Shown one piece after another: positions 11,301-23,319 of a stretch of DNA of 64,000 nt. Below the pieces are notes generated by a model. The model worked only from the letters and a program-made list of their open reading frames with translations. It made no database searches and had not been told where the DNA came from. Each line of letters starts with the position of its first letter. Positions within the stretch are counted from its first letter, which is position 1. Made by a program: the position numbers and the translations under genes. This DNA comes from Rapana venosa (taxonomy: Eukaryota; Mollusca; Gastropoda; Neogastropoda; Muricidae): assembly GCA_028751875.1 (NCBI GenBank), contig CM054167.1, positions 28,959,442 through 29,023,441 on the forward strand, given 5' to 3'.

Positions 11301-11708
11301 GAAGGAAAATGGTATATGGTTTCAGTCATGGTCATATTTAATTTCGTTCTGTTTCTGCTGATTTCTGCAGGGCAGGGCCTCATCTACACCTCGATACAAA
11401 AGAGTGCTCTGAAAACCAACACCACCAAAGCGTCACAAGACATGACCATAGCTCGCAGACTGATCACTGTTGCGGTCACAGACTTCATGTGCTGGTTTCC
11501 CATTGGAATGTGTGGACTGATGGCACTGGGTGGAATTGCAATCCCTGAAGAAGTGAACGTAGCTCTGGCTATCTTTGTGTTGCCCTTAAACTCTGCTGTC
11601 AACCCCTTTGTGTACACGTTTAACACATTAGCAGAAAAACGTAAAAAGTTAAACGAAGCCCAGCTCATAGAATGGATGGAACAACATGCTGACAGAATTG
11701 TGTTCTGA
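8338..11708 (+). CDS. GRL101-like LDL-A/LRR G protein-coupled receptor
   Basis: Cell-surface receptor of the LGR type with LDL-A modules, closest in architecture to snail GRL101 and to relaxin-type LGRs. It is one open frame to the TGA at 11706-11708, also open upstream to an ATG at 8202. Order by nucleotide: degenerate LDL-A (8742-8846, CEDGRDETGHC); a cysteine-containing block faintly like a C-type lectin fold (8858-9170); four LDL-A modules (9540-9630, 9645-9752, 9862-9972, 9979-10086) with the acidic DE Ca-binding ends; cysteine-rich LRR cap CPVDCVCQGKSFLC (10093); about seven LRRs (10150-10680); seven membrane segments (TM1 10794-10870, TM2 10900-10978, TM3 11035-11130, TM4 11159-11228, TM5 11312-11390, TM6 11461-11530, TM7 11558-11630). 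TM3 ends in DRF (DRY variant), and TM7 holds NPFVY (NPxxY). The tail is short. The 5' exon with signal peptide is probably missing. Ligand unknown. The architecture is secure; the exact orthology is inferred. Confidence 0.9.
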
Positions 11709-11910
11709 TATATTGTACCATGCCCTGATATGTTCATTATCCATTTGTGGGTAGTCAGATACCTTCAGTTTTGTACTTGTAATCCAAAATGACTAAATAA
11801 GTTTTTAGTGTTGGCGGTGCCTTGTTCATTGAAATTTGCAAATTTTATTAATTTCTCAGTTCAGGCTTTTTTTAATTATGTCATTCATGCTGGATACTAA
11901 ATATGGGTAT
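11709..11910 (+). other. 3' flank of receptor gene
   Basis: AT-rich sequence after the stop codon, probably 3' UTR. No exact AATAAA follows within 150 bases, though AAATAAG occurs at about 11795. Absent from the right arm. Confidence 0.4.
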
Positions 11911-11923
11911 GAATATTCCCATA

Positions 11924-12035
11924 CTTACTTTTACTTTTGTCTTCCCTTATACTCGGAGGCGTCGCGGGGAGATATAGCTGTCTGTCGGCAGCAAGGCGTG
12001 TAGCCTGGAGGAGGGACATGCCATGGGCTTTTAGG
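11924..12035 (-). mobile_element. 112-bp SINE-like insertion with 13-bp target duplication
   Basis: The block is bounded by a perfect direct repeat GAATATTCCCATA at 11911-11923 and 12036-12048. Read on the - strand it ends in an A-rich tail with AAAAGTAAAAG repeats and is preceded by a GC-rich body. This is the structure of a small retroposed RNA. No tRNA boxes are obvious, so the parent RNA is unknown. Confidence 0.6.
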
Positions 12036-12169
12036 GAATATTCCCATAACTAATATTAAGGTGTGGTGCCTGATGGAAATGTTGTTATTCCATTCGTGCA
12101 CTATTGTTTCATCAGCGCACTGTTAGGAGTGCTTGTCAATCATGCGATAAAGGGATGCCTCTCTATATA

Positions 12170-12475
12170 AAAGGTAACAGGTAAAAGTGTCCCATAACCT
12201 GTGTGGTCGTAGGGGAGCGAGGCGTCAGAGACCTCAACTTCTCCAGGGGCCAGCATATTGAGGGCGGCGCCCATCTCCTCTCCCTCGCTGCTTTACTTTC
12301 CCTGACCCTAAAGAGGGCAGGTACCCATTTAAAGCTGGGTGACCTGGGGTGAACTGTACTGAAGCCAGGGCAAGCAAACGGTCATCCATCCAAATGGTAA
12401 CCATACTTGATGCTGCTTAACATTGGCAGAGGGTAAGCCAGTGCTCTGACCACCGAGCTTTCCCTTTCCCTCCTC
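12170..12475 (-). mobile_element. 5S/tRNA-like SINE, family C, copy 1
   Basis: On the - strand the head at about 12475 resembles a tRNA A box. A 5S rRNA-like control region (TTGGATGGGTGACC type, here with changes) follows at about 12380-12430. The body is GC-rich, and the 3' tail is TTTACCTGTTACC. Four copies occur in the window (12170, 14346, 19661, 58637). Confidence 0.75.
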
Positions 12476-12702
12476 TTAAGAAATGGCGTTGTATATGTAG
12501 AGTATCCTAGGCCCAGAATGCCTCTTTGGGAATCGGGAAAAATAAAAGTTAAGCACATGACTAAATTTGAAGAGAGTGAGTTATAATATACATATCTCCT
12601 TTTTTTTAACTATAAAAAGTCTTACATTAAACAAATCCAGGAATAAAAAGAAAAACTAAACAGCTATCCTTCCTCTCTTGCTAAAAATGTGTTAAAAGAC
12701 TT
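12476..12702. other. Unannotated AT-rich spacer
   Basis: No coding, repeat or RNA signal recognised. Confidence 0.5.
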
Positions 12703-13072
12703 GTTGTTTATTTATTTATTTATTTTTATTTTATTCTTTTATATCGAGGATAATGGAATTATTAAGCACGTATGTGCTTTTTTTGCATCCAGTCCCCGTG
12801 TGTATGCGTTTTTGTAAATTCTGTCCTCTGTTCTCACCGGCACACAATGTCCGCCTACTCTTACAAGCGGACAGGGTTTAACGTGTGCGCAAGATGTTCT
12901 GCGTGCGTTCGGCACACGGGGCCTCGGTTTATAGTCTCATCTGAAGGTTTTTCGGGGAGAGTGGAGTCTGCACTGATGTTAACTCCAGGGGAAAATATCC
13001 CCTTGAACGGGAATCGAACCCGGGTCGTCAGATTGCCAGCGCAATGTTCTAACCACTAGGCTATCCCATTGT
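12703..13072 (-). mobile_element. tRNA-derived SINE, family B, full copy
   Basis: Read on the - strand: A-box region TAGCCTAGTGGTTAGAACAT near 13060, B box GGTTCGATTCC near 13010, and a long body containing GGGGATATTTTCCCCTGGAG. The 3' end holds a stem-loop (12764-12779), followed by an ATAAAAG/AAATA tail at 12703-12745. Related copies are at 33224-33600 (+), 13968-14035 (3' end only) and 60836-60905 (3' end only). Confidence 0.8.
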
Positions 13073-13465
13073 GAACAAGGCACATGCCTCAACAAAAGAA
13101 GGGCTATACCACCTGAAAATAACAGTATTTATAATGTTGGAGGCATCATCAAGAGTGACTTCCTAACGAAACATGAACAACTTCAACTTGTTGTACACCA
13201 ATAATAATTATACTTCCAAAAAAAAGGTTCGGGGGGGGGGGGGGGGGGGGGGGGGGGGTTCAGAGCATAGAATAATTATATACATACCCAAATGTCTCGA
13301 TTGGCAAACATTTTCACTATTCAAAATAATTTGAAGGCCTTGTAACTTTGCATGAGAGAGAGAGAGATAGAGAATGATTGATCTTCATTTTTTCAAGGAT
13401 AACCGAGAAAGTATTCATATACTTTTTTTTCATATCCGGCCCTTGCCCGATTAGGGACTATCAAT
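13073..13465. other. Unannotated stretch with poly-G
   Basis: Contains a 28-base G run at 13230-13258 and a short AG run near 13355. Otherwise nothing recognised. Confidence 0.5.
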
Positions 13466-13840
<375 letters not shown>

Positions 13841-13967
13841 AGCACAACAGAGAACTGATGTTGAGGTTCTCTTAAACTGATCCAAGGAGAAAGAGACCAT
13901 GAAGATAAAAACCGGCCTGAAGATATCCTCTACCGACAGAAAGTAGAGAGGACACACAATGACAATG

Positions 13968-14035
13968 ACAAATTCTTTTATTTCGAGGATAATGAATAAG
14001 CACCCATGTGCTTTTTTACAATCAGTCCCCGCCCT
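13968..14035 (-). mobile_element. SINE family B, 3' end fragment
   Basis: Matches the terminal stem-loop and ATAAAAG tail of the 12703-13072 copy, with stem AAGCAC and GTGCTT around a different loop (CCAT) at 13998-14013. The rest of the element is missing or replaced by TA and AG arrays. Confidence 0.6.
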
Positions 14036-14039
14036 TTGG

Positions 14040-14043
<4 letters not shown>

Positions 14044-14115
<72 letters not shown>

Positions 14116-14127
14116 CAGACAGAGAGA

Positions 14128-14166
<39 letters not shown>

Positions 14167-14190
14167 AAGACAGACAAACAGAGACAGAGA
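14044..14190. repeat. (TA)n, (AG)n and (CAGA)n arrays
   Basis: Three adjacent microsatellites: TA about 14046-14071, AG about 14072-14118, CAGA about 14125-14180. Confidence 0.9.
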
Positions 14191-14345
14191 CGTGTGTTTG
14201 GGGTGAAATTGAACCTAAGACTGTTCGAGTTTTTTTGTCCACAACATTGACGTCTGATCCCCTCCGATGCTTTCCTGTACCCACGCAAAGAAAAGCCCCA
14301 AAAAGACAAGACAAGGACTCACAGATTTTCCTCCAAAGAAGATAA

Positions 14346-14703
14346 ATGGTAAAGGGTGTCCCACAACCTATGTGGTCTTTCGGGAGGCAAGGCATCAGAG
14401 ACCTCAGCTTCTCTAGGGGCCAGCATGTTGAAGGCGGCGCCCATCTCCTCTCCCTCGCTGCTTTCTTTACCTTCCTCTGACCCTAAAGAGGGCAAGGTAC
14501 CCATTTACAGATGGGTGAACTGGGGGGAACTGTACCGAAGTCATGGCGCGGCAAACGGTCACCCATCAAACTGGGAAGCACGCTCGATGCTTTAACGCTT
14601 AAACAATGGCTGTGAAGGGGGGGGGGGGGGGGGGAAGGGAGGGGGGGGGAAGAAGGGAGGGGGTGGGGGACGAGTGCTCTGACCACTGAGCTATCCCATC
14701 CCT
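14346..14703 (-). mobile_element. 5S/tRNA-like SINE, family C, copy 2
   Basis: The head on the - strand begins GGGATGGGATAGCTCAGTGG (A box) at 14703. A poly-G expansion of about 50 bases at 14618-14672 separates it from the 5S-like part at about 14550-14590. Its mirror in the right arm is 19661-19964. Confidence 0.8.
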
Positions 14704-14840
14704 ATGAGCAACAAAGGGAGGTAACAAAACAGAAAGGGAGTTAAGACCATTCTCTTTCACTGACACACTAAGAGGCCACAACACACACACACAACACAAC
14801 ACACTACATACAACACACACAACACACACACACAACACAC

Positions 14841-14910
<70 letters not shown>

Positions 14911-15000
14911 TCTGGTCTTATGCCCCTCTCTGCTGACAAGTAGAGAGACCCCCAAAACAAAAACAGGTGGGGGTTGGGGGGTGGGGAGAGGGAGGAGATG
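14704..15000 (+). repeat. Innermost left-arm segment with (CA)n
   Basis: Contains CA arrays (about 14780-14900) between two short unique blocks. Both blocks recur inverted at 19290-19660 (for example GGTAACAAAACAGAAAG at 14720). It shows that the inverted repeat continues inside the receptor pair. Confidence 0.75.
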
Positions 15001-15750
<750 letters not shown>

Positions 15751-16160
15751 CATTATTGTGCTTAATGTATTGTCCTTTTATCGTAGTCTATTAACAAAAT
15801 AATTATTATGATGATCACTCCCTGCGGTAACGATATAATTATCAGTGATGCTAAAAGACTTAACACTCTTGTTTGGAATGAGTCACTAATCCACGCATTG
15901 CAGCAGCCGATGCATAATTATAATTATTATAACCTACATAATGATACCAGTGTTTTTCAGACTTGGCAACATGAGTGTATTGCAACACTGAAATCCAGCC
16001 TGCAACACTGGCTCTTCTGCCTCATGTATTACTGAACTAGAACGTGTGCCTGTCATTCCTTGGAGCCTGAATGCTTGCATATAGTCCCAGTGTGATATAA
16101 ACTTCACTTGGGCTGGGTGCTAGCATATCATCACGTACAGATGCATTGTTCGGTCTGGAA
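15751..16160. other. Unannotated AT-rich spacer
   Basis: No coding or repeat signal recognised. Confidence 0.5.
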
Positions 16161-16783
16161 CTGAAAAATGAAGAGTAGCTTTTAAAAAAAAAACCTGAAT
16201 AATAACGAGTTCGATTTTTGCTGGATACCACATTGCAGACTGTACTGGAATGAGACAGTGAAGAATTTTATTATATTTTTATATTGGATTATTTCACCGC
16301 CAATCCTGAACATTGGTAGCTCCTCTGGATTACTACCATTGTTAAAAAGTACTAGGTGTGGGGGTTTTTCTGTAGAAAAGGAAAGTCCATTCTCAAAAAT
16401 ATAATCATTTATGTTGTCAAGTTGTTTTTGATTATTTTTCTGATGTAATTTATAGCCCGTTTTGATGTGTTTCACTTCATGTTAACATTTATTCATATAC
16501 ATGTGTCGTCTGCATATTGCACTAAAACGACATCATTTGATAACTTTCTTGGAAGATCATGTAATAAAATATTGAACAAGACAGGAGCTATTACAGAACC
16601 TTGGGGTAAACCCATATGAAGAGACCTGAAACCTGAGTATGCGTTATTTACTCGTACTTGTATACTTCTGTTACACAGAAAACTTTTAATGTAATGATAT
16701 ATATGCCCGGAAAACCTTATATTTTTTTAATTTTAGCAACAATCGAGCGTGCCAAACTTGATCATAAGCCTTTTAAATGTAAA
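16160..16783 (-). pseudogene. Jockey-type LINE reverse transcriptase fragment
   Basis: On the - strand, LHMGLPQGSVIAPVLFNILL (about 16560-16620) and VQYADDT (about 16510) are RT palm motifs of Jockey-type elements. They are followed, after a stop, by NGLSFSTEKPPHLVLFNNGS at 16340-16400, the family's usual downstream segment. In-frame stops and a frameshift show decay. The 5' side runs into the assembly gap at 16784, so the full extent cannot be seen. Confidence 0.75.
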
Positions 16784-17283
16784 NNNNNNNNNNNNNNNNN
16801 NNNNNNNNNNNNNNNNNNNNNNNNNNNNNNNNNNNNNNNNNNNNNNNNNNNNNNNNNNNNNNNNNNNNNNNNNNNNNNNNNNNNNNNNNNNNNNNNNNNN
16901 NNNNNNNNNNNNNNNNNNNNNNNNNNNNNNNNNNNNNNNNNNNNNNNNNNNNNNNNNNNNNNNNNNNNNNNNNNNNNNNNNNNNNNNNNNNNNNNNNNNN
17001 NNNNNNNNNNNNNNNNNNNNNNNNNNNNNNNNNNNNNNNNNNNNNNNNNNNNNNNNNNNNNNNNNNNNNNNNNNNNNNNNNNNNNNNNNNNNNNNNNNNN
17101 NNNNNNNNNNNNNNNNNNNNNNNNNNNNNNNNNNNNNNNNNNNNNNNNNNNNNNNNNNNNNNNNNNNNNNNNNNNNNNNNNNNNNNNNNNNNNNNNNNNN
17201 NNNNNNNNNNNNNNNNNNNNNNNNNNNNNNNNNNNNNNNNNNNNNNNNNNNNNNNNNNNNNNNNNNNNNNNNNNNNNNNNNNN
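16784..17283. other. Assembly gap, exactly 500 N
   Basis: A round-number run of N, so a scaffold join of unknown true length. It lies at the centre of the inverted repeat whose arms are 2658-15000 and 19290-33223. Confidence 1.
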
Positions 17284-17499
17284 TGGTTTATGATTTTTTA
17301 TTTTTTTAAAAATATAAAATTGATTTATTTTCCCCTACTAAATTTATTTTTTTTAAATTATTTTCGTTTTTTTAAAATTAATTTTTAAATAAAAAATAAA
17401 AAAAAATAAAATAATAAAAAATAATAATAATAATAAAAAAAAAAAATTTTATATATTAATTTGAAAAAAAAAAAAAAAAAACATTTTTCGGGTTTTTTA

Positions 17500-17558
<59 letters not shown>

Positions 17559-18035
17559 TTTCCCCTTTCCCCCTCCCCCCCCCCCCCCCCCCCCCCTTTT
17601 CAAAAATTTTTTTTTGGTTTTTTTTTTTTTTCTTATTTTTTGTTCAAAAAAAAACTTAGAGGTTTTTCCCGCAGTTTTTTTGGGGGGCGATTTTTTTTCC
17701 CCCTTTTCGCTTTTCCTCCCCCCTTTTCTTCCTTTTTCCCCCCCTTTTTTTTTCTTTTCTTCTTTTTTTTTTTTCTTTTCTTCTTTTCCCTTTTTTTTTT
17801 TCTTTTTTTTCTTTTTTCTTCTTTTTTTTTCTTTTTCCTTTTTCTTTTTCTTTTTCTTTTCTTTTTCTTTTTTTCTTTCTTCTTTTCTTTTTCTTTTTCT
17901 TTTTTCTTTTTTTTTTCTTCTTCTTTTTTTTCTTCTTTTTATTTTTTTTTTTTTTTCGGGTAATAAATTTTTTTTATAAAAAATCCGTCACCCCACTTTT
18001 TCCTTTTTTTCCTTTTTTTTTTTTTTTTGGCCAAA
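17284..18035. other. Homopolymer-rich low-quality sequence next to gap
   Basis: Runs of T, A and C (for example a C run at about 17502-17597 and T-rich sequence with scattered C to 18030) typical of a poor read end. No gene. Confidence 0.8.
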
Positions 18036-19240
18036 TTCCGCAAATCAGCCTCATAGTCACCCAAGCAAGTCATGCTGCAAAATATTAATGACTGAAACCC
18101 AAACAAACCATCATTTCTGAGGAAAAAACGGTTTCAGAGCAGGGGCAGCACAAAAAAAGATTTCAACTCAGAAAATGTAGCGGTACCTCAAATCAACAAG
18201 CCCCCACCACGTATTTATCGATTTTAAGAAGGCATTTGACGGTGTGGCATCAGCTTTTTGGGGGAACCTGAATTGTACACACAAGCAAACCTGATCAATC
18301 ATAAAAAATGTACGGGGGGCCCCCGTGCAGTGTACTACAAAACAAATTGGAAAGGGTTTCGAAAAACCATTGGAGTAAGGCAGGGCTGTTACCTAAACCC
18401 ACTCTTTTCAAATCTTCCTTGAGGAATCATGGCTGATGCAGGGCCCAAAATGAAGGTCTCATTTTGGTGGCAGAACGATCACAAACCTCCGCTTCGAAAA
18501 GACATTGATGAATAGCAGGATCAGAAAAAAGTTTGCCCCCAAAACAGAACACTTGAATAAGGCCTCCAAACCATACGGCATGGAAATCTGCAAGAAGCCC
18601 CAAAGATGATAATAAACCAAGGGCATTGCACGATATCAGGGTTAATGACCAAAGTGGAAACGTTCAAGCTTAAATACCGGGACCTTTGTACAACCCAGGG
18701 ATCCCAAGCCAAAGTAGTATGCGGACTGCACAGAAAATAAAGCTTTTAAAAACTAAACCCCATCGGAGAATAAAAATATCATTTCTCCAAGATCAGACAA
18801 TGCGCTCCCTTGTCTATCCTTTTTTTGTATCCCTGTGAATAGGGACCCGACGCAGATTGGAGAAGAGACGGCAGTGGAGATGAGATGCTTTCGGAACTCC
18901 TTGGCATCTCCTAAAAAACCCACAAAGAAACGAAAGCGTGCATAACAGAACCGAAAACCTTTTCCCCCAGGAACCTTCAAACGACGTGAAAAGCGTAATC
19001 TTAAATGGTATGGCATTCACAAGACCCCAAGGAATTAAAAAGAATTTTTGCAAGGGCACTGTCAAGGGGGAAGAAAAAGAGGAGCCCAAGGGAAAGAGTG
19101 GAGGAAACTCAACGAAGGGACAGGCAGAACCAACAAAACCCGAGAAAGGCAAACGAGAGAGGAATGGAGGGAACTGCTTTTTGGTCTTTGGGGTGCCCCC
19201 ACGGGTCGACAGGGACAGATGAAGATAGATAGCATTTTTG
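18036..19240 (+). pseudogene. LINE 3' half: RT and C-terminal segment
   Basis: At 18215-18260 the frame reads FIDFKKAFDGVWHQ (RT motif A), and at 18366-18400 GVRQGC (motif B). Further on, fragments at 19005-19235 match the usual LINE end: a basic segment like RGKKKRSPRERVEE, then W..L and a short C-terminus. Many frameshifts and stops. It has no counterpart in the left arm spacer, so it is specific to this side of the gap. Confidence 0.7.
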
Positions 19241-19375
19241 GAAAAAAACACTCCCCCCAACAGTTTACGTTTGGGGTGGTGACTGGGTGAAAAAAAGGGT
19301 GCCTCCATCCCCCCCCCCCCCCCCCCATGTTTTGTTTTGTGGGTCTCTACTTGTCAGAGGGGGGATAAGACCAGA

Positions 19376-19605
19376 TTTGTTGTGTGTGGGGAAGGGGGGG
19401 TGTTTGGGGGTGGTTGTGGTGTGGGGTGTTGTGTTTGTGGTACCTGTGTGTGTGTTGTTTTGTGTTTTGGGGTGTGTATGTGTGTGTGTTGTTTTGTGTG
19501 TGTTGTTTGTTGTAGGTTGGTGTGTTGTGTTTGTGTGTGTGTTGTGTGTTGGGGTGTGTTGTTTTTGTTGGTGTGTGTTGTGTGTGTTTGGGCCCCTCTT
19601 AGTGG
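19376..19605. repeat. Degenerate (GT)n array
   Basis: GT-rich imperfect microsatellite, the counterpart of the CA array at 14780-14900. Confidence 0.8.
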
Positions 19606-19660
19606 TCTAGGAAAAAGAATGGTCTTAAAATAGCTTTCTGTTTTGTTACCCCCTTTGCAT

Positions 19661-19964
19661 TATGGTACGAGATTAGTAAGTGGTCAGAGCACTCGTTTGC
19701 CTCCCCCAACCAATGTCAAGCAGCATTGATCGTGGTTACCAAGTGGATGGGTGACTGTTTGCACGCCATTGGCTTCAGTACAGTCCCCATTCACCCAGCT
19801 GTAAAAACGTGACAATTGCCTGCAACTCTTTAGAGTCAGGGAAGGTAGAGCAGCGAGGGAGAGGAGATGGGTGCTACATGCTGGCCCTAGAGAAGTTGAG
19901 GTCTCTGATGCCTTGCTTCCCTAGGGCCACATAGGTTGTGGGACACCTTTACCTTTACCTATCA
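19661..19964 (+). mobile_element. 5S/tRNA-like SINE, family C, copy 3
   Basis: A-box remnant AGTGGTCAGAGCACTCG at about 19678, 5S-like region with AAGTGGATGGGTGACTG at about 19740, and a (TTTACC)n tail at 19948-19960. Mirror of copy 2. It abuts the receptor copy's stop codon region. Confidence 0.8.
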
Positions 19965-22900
19965 GAACACAATTCTGTCAGCGTTGATGTTCCATCCATT
20001 CTATGAGCTGGGCTTCGTTTAACTTTTTACGTTTTTCTGCTAATGTGTTAAACGTGTACACAAAGGGGTTGACAGCAGAGTTTAAGGGCAACACAAAGAT
20101 AGCCAGAGCTACGTTCACTTCTTCAGGGATTGCAATTCCACCCAGTGCCACAGTCCACACATTCCAATGGGAAACCAGCACATGAAGTCTGTGACCGCAA
20201 CAGTGATCAGTCTGCGAGCTATGGTCATGTCTTGTGACGCTTTGGTGGTGTTGGTTTTCAGAGCACTCTTTTGTATCGAGGTGTAGATGAGGCCCTGCCC
20301 TGCAGAAATCAGCAGAAACAGAACGAAATTAAATATGACCATGACTGAAACCATATACCATTTTCCTTCAAACTCCTGTGTTGTAACTGGCAATGGAATG
20401 CAAATTCCAGTCTGACCGTACAAATTCCAGTGTTTTGTCACCGGAAGTAAAGGAATCAAAGCCAGACACCAACCCACCAGCCAAATCAGCAAGCAGGCCA
20501 GAGTTGCTGACGCTCTGTCAAATCGTAAGGTGCTGAATGGAAAATGGAGAACCACGAAACGGTCCAGTGTGATGATCCAGATGATCAGACCTGACACCTC
20601 GCTGGACAGCAGGGACAAAACACCGGCCACTTTACAGAGCCGTGCTGCTTTTCCACGAGTCATCATGATGCAGATAAATACCACGGTACCGCTCATCCGT
20701 GATTCCAATGATCACAATAATACACACCCATCAGAAAATCAGCAATGGTGAGGTTCATGACAAAGACACTGAAACCACTGAAAGAACCTTCGCCTTAGCA
20801 AAGAATCGGGCCAGAAACAGAAAGCGTTCCAGACACTGACAGAAAGGATACAACCCACAGAAAAGCCACGGTACATCCATGACTGCAAACAAATCCTTGC
20901 AGGATGAAAGCTGACTTTCTGGAACATGGCAAAATGAAAGGTCAAAACCGAAGGGAAGAAACTCATCACAGCACAGCTTGTAGTTATCTGTGACTATGAT
21001 GTGAAGGTGACGAAGATCTTTGAATAGGTCAGGTGGAAACGTCTGGATAGGACTACCCCCCATGTGTAATTCTGCCAGTTGTTGCGAGAGCTTGAACCCT
21101 TCAGGACCAATGGTGAGGATAGCAGTGCCAGTCAAGTTTAACTTCTGCAGTCTGGGAAAGGCTTGAAAAACGGCAGAGTTGTAGTCTGTTAGGGCTGTCA
21201 GGGACAGATCTAAGATCTGGAGGGTGCTGCCTTCAAAGCCCGTGGATTGATCACGGTGACTGGATGTCAGTGGATTATTGGACAGGGACAACTCATGCAG
21301 ACTTTTCAAGCCAAGGAAAGACGTCACATTGAAATGCTGGAGCTGATTTTCACTGAGGTCCAGAATCCTCAAATTGTTCAACATCAAATGAGGTAAAGCG
21401 GTCAGTGAACACTTGACCAGAACTAGAAAGAACAGGCGTGCATGGCTATTGACATCAGACAGTGTCATACCAGAACCCGTGGCATCCAAATAAATCAGTT
21501 GAGGAAACAGTGTGGCTGGAAAGGGTTGAAAACACAAAAAGGACTTACCTTGACAGACGCAGTCTACAGGACAGGTTAAGCCACACAACAGTTCATCATC
21601 ATTCTGTGGGCAGTGAGACCAGCCGTCACACAGGTGGTCTTCGTGAACACAGATCGTGGACATTCTGCACCTGAAAAATCCAGGACACGTCAGGTCCTCG
21701 CATCCTTCTTCATCCTGGTGATCCAGACAGTCGTACAGTCCATTGCAGCGTGTGAAGACAGGCAGGCAGTCATTGAAGTCACCAGGACAACGGTAGTGGC
21801 TGTCAGGGCAGGAGGCGTTAAAATGCAGAGGATCCGCAGAAAACTGCCGGACTAAGTCAAAGTCAATTAAAGCAGGGAAAGGAATGCGTTTGTATTTCAT
21901 CCAAAACACAGAAACTCTGTGACAAACCTTTTCATCAGTGTTATCAAAACATTGAGACAATTGGTCACACACTTTGTCATAAGAAAGACACTGACCGTAT
22001 CACAAGTAAATGAGCGAACACATGTAGGAAATTGGCAGACAAGTTCATCCCTTTTGTCAGGACAATCAGCAATAAAGTCACAAACCATAGAATAAGACAC
22101 TGTTGATTCATCTGCACATGCAAAACTGGGAAACCAAAAAGTGTGGTGATTGGCTGAAAAATGATGATTAAAACGTGCAATGTCACCAGCAACATCACAA
22201 GGTGATACCTGCTCCTCAGGACAGACTTGATACTGGTTAGAACCACACAGGAAGGTTGTGTGTGTGAAATGACCTCCTGCACATACTGTCACAGAATGCA
22301 GTCCTGAGAGAAATGGGGGAAGTCCAGTGTTTAGGGGCAGAACTTGGGGATGAGAAGTGTGCTCCTCCGTTTTGTTCACTCTGAATTCACAAGACACGCC
22401 ATCAGCTTGCAGTTGCTTGATACTTTGACGGCATTTTCCTGATAATACACCTAATACTCCCATTTTAAAACATTTCTTTACACCCCATTGGTCTATAAAC
22501 CTAGTTGAAGGCAAGGAGTGGTGAAAACGTTTTTTCATTCAGCATATTGTGTCTGTACATAGAGGGCAATGACATGTCGTTACAATAAAATCCAGTCCAA
22601 TCTGGGAGCGATTTTCTGCTTAACTTGCCTTTGTTTTGTAATCCAATAATCCAGTCATGGGTACACTTTGGGTAGCTGAACGTTCCACCGATAATTTACA
22701 ATCCTCTTGCCCATTTTGGACGTCAACTAGCCTTCTTGCTTTAAATATGGTCACACCCTTTAGAAACTTAAGCAACGGTTACACAGTGTACCAGTCCCTG
22801 ACATTGCGGACTGCTGAAGGACAGTGCCCTGTTTCATCCCGTCCATCTTCACACTCTACTTTATGATTACAGGCCAGGTGATGATGGATGTCCGAATAAA

Positions 22901-23319
22901 AACTTGCGGAACAATTCCAGAAACCACTTGAAGCTTTTGAGGTACCCTGTTAGGGTGAAAGAAGAGAAGGACTTTTCAAGCAATCATCTCTTGTGCACGA
23001 ATTGCCTCGACTAAAAGACAGTTGGAATTTTGTTGCTTGAAAGACATGCAGGAGGTCAAATGCACCATTTGGTTACTTGACCAAAGTAGGACTTGATTTT
23101 TCTGTATATGTACCTGTGTTTTTATCATACTGTCGGTAAGAGCGAAACAGTCTGACATCATCCCAGCCATACTTAAGCTTGCAACTGACAAAAACTGTAG
23201 CTCCAGATGGGACTTCAACAGTCTGTTTTCACATTGAGAGAACCAGATGGAACTGCCATTTCTTGTGTTGTGATTATCCAGCTAATCTTGATGTCTAACA
23301 ACAATAAAGAGACATCTTC
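19962..23319 (-). pseudogene. Frameshifted copy of the GRL101-like receptor
   Basis: Mirror of 8338-11708 with the same domain order and long identical stretches. It is broken into separate frames (roughly 22538-21897, 21972-20755, 20708-20115, 20181-19978) by one-base indels. Examples are one base lost in the LDL-A region (about 21997), one lost near TM1 (about 20788), one lost between TM6 and TM7 (about 20150), one gained in the last codons (about 19988), and one lost in the upstream pyrimidine run (about 22969). It either became a pseudogene or carries unpolished long-read errors. The pattern of isolated one-base indels with few stop substitutions favours the second as a serious possibility. 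Confidence 0.85.

Noticed and set aside
13010..13072. tRNA gene on the - strand
   Set aside because: It is the head of SINE B; the same body follows at 33224-33600.
16658..17309. Open frames running across the gap
   Set aside because: They consist mostly of N-derived unknown residues.
17461..17979. Pro/Phe-rich protein
   Set aside because: Derived from C and T homopolymers in low-quality sequence next to the gap.
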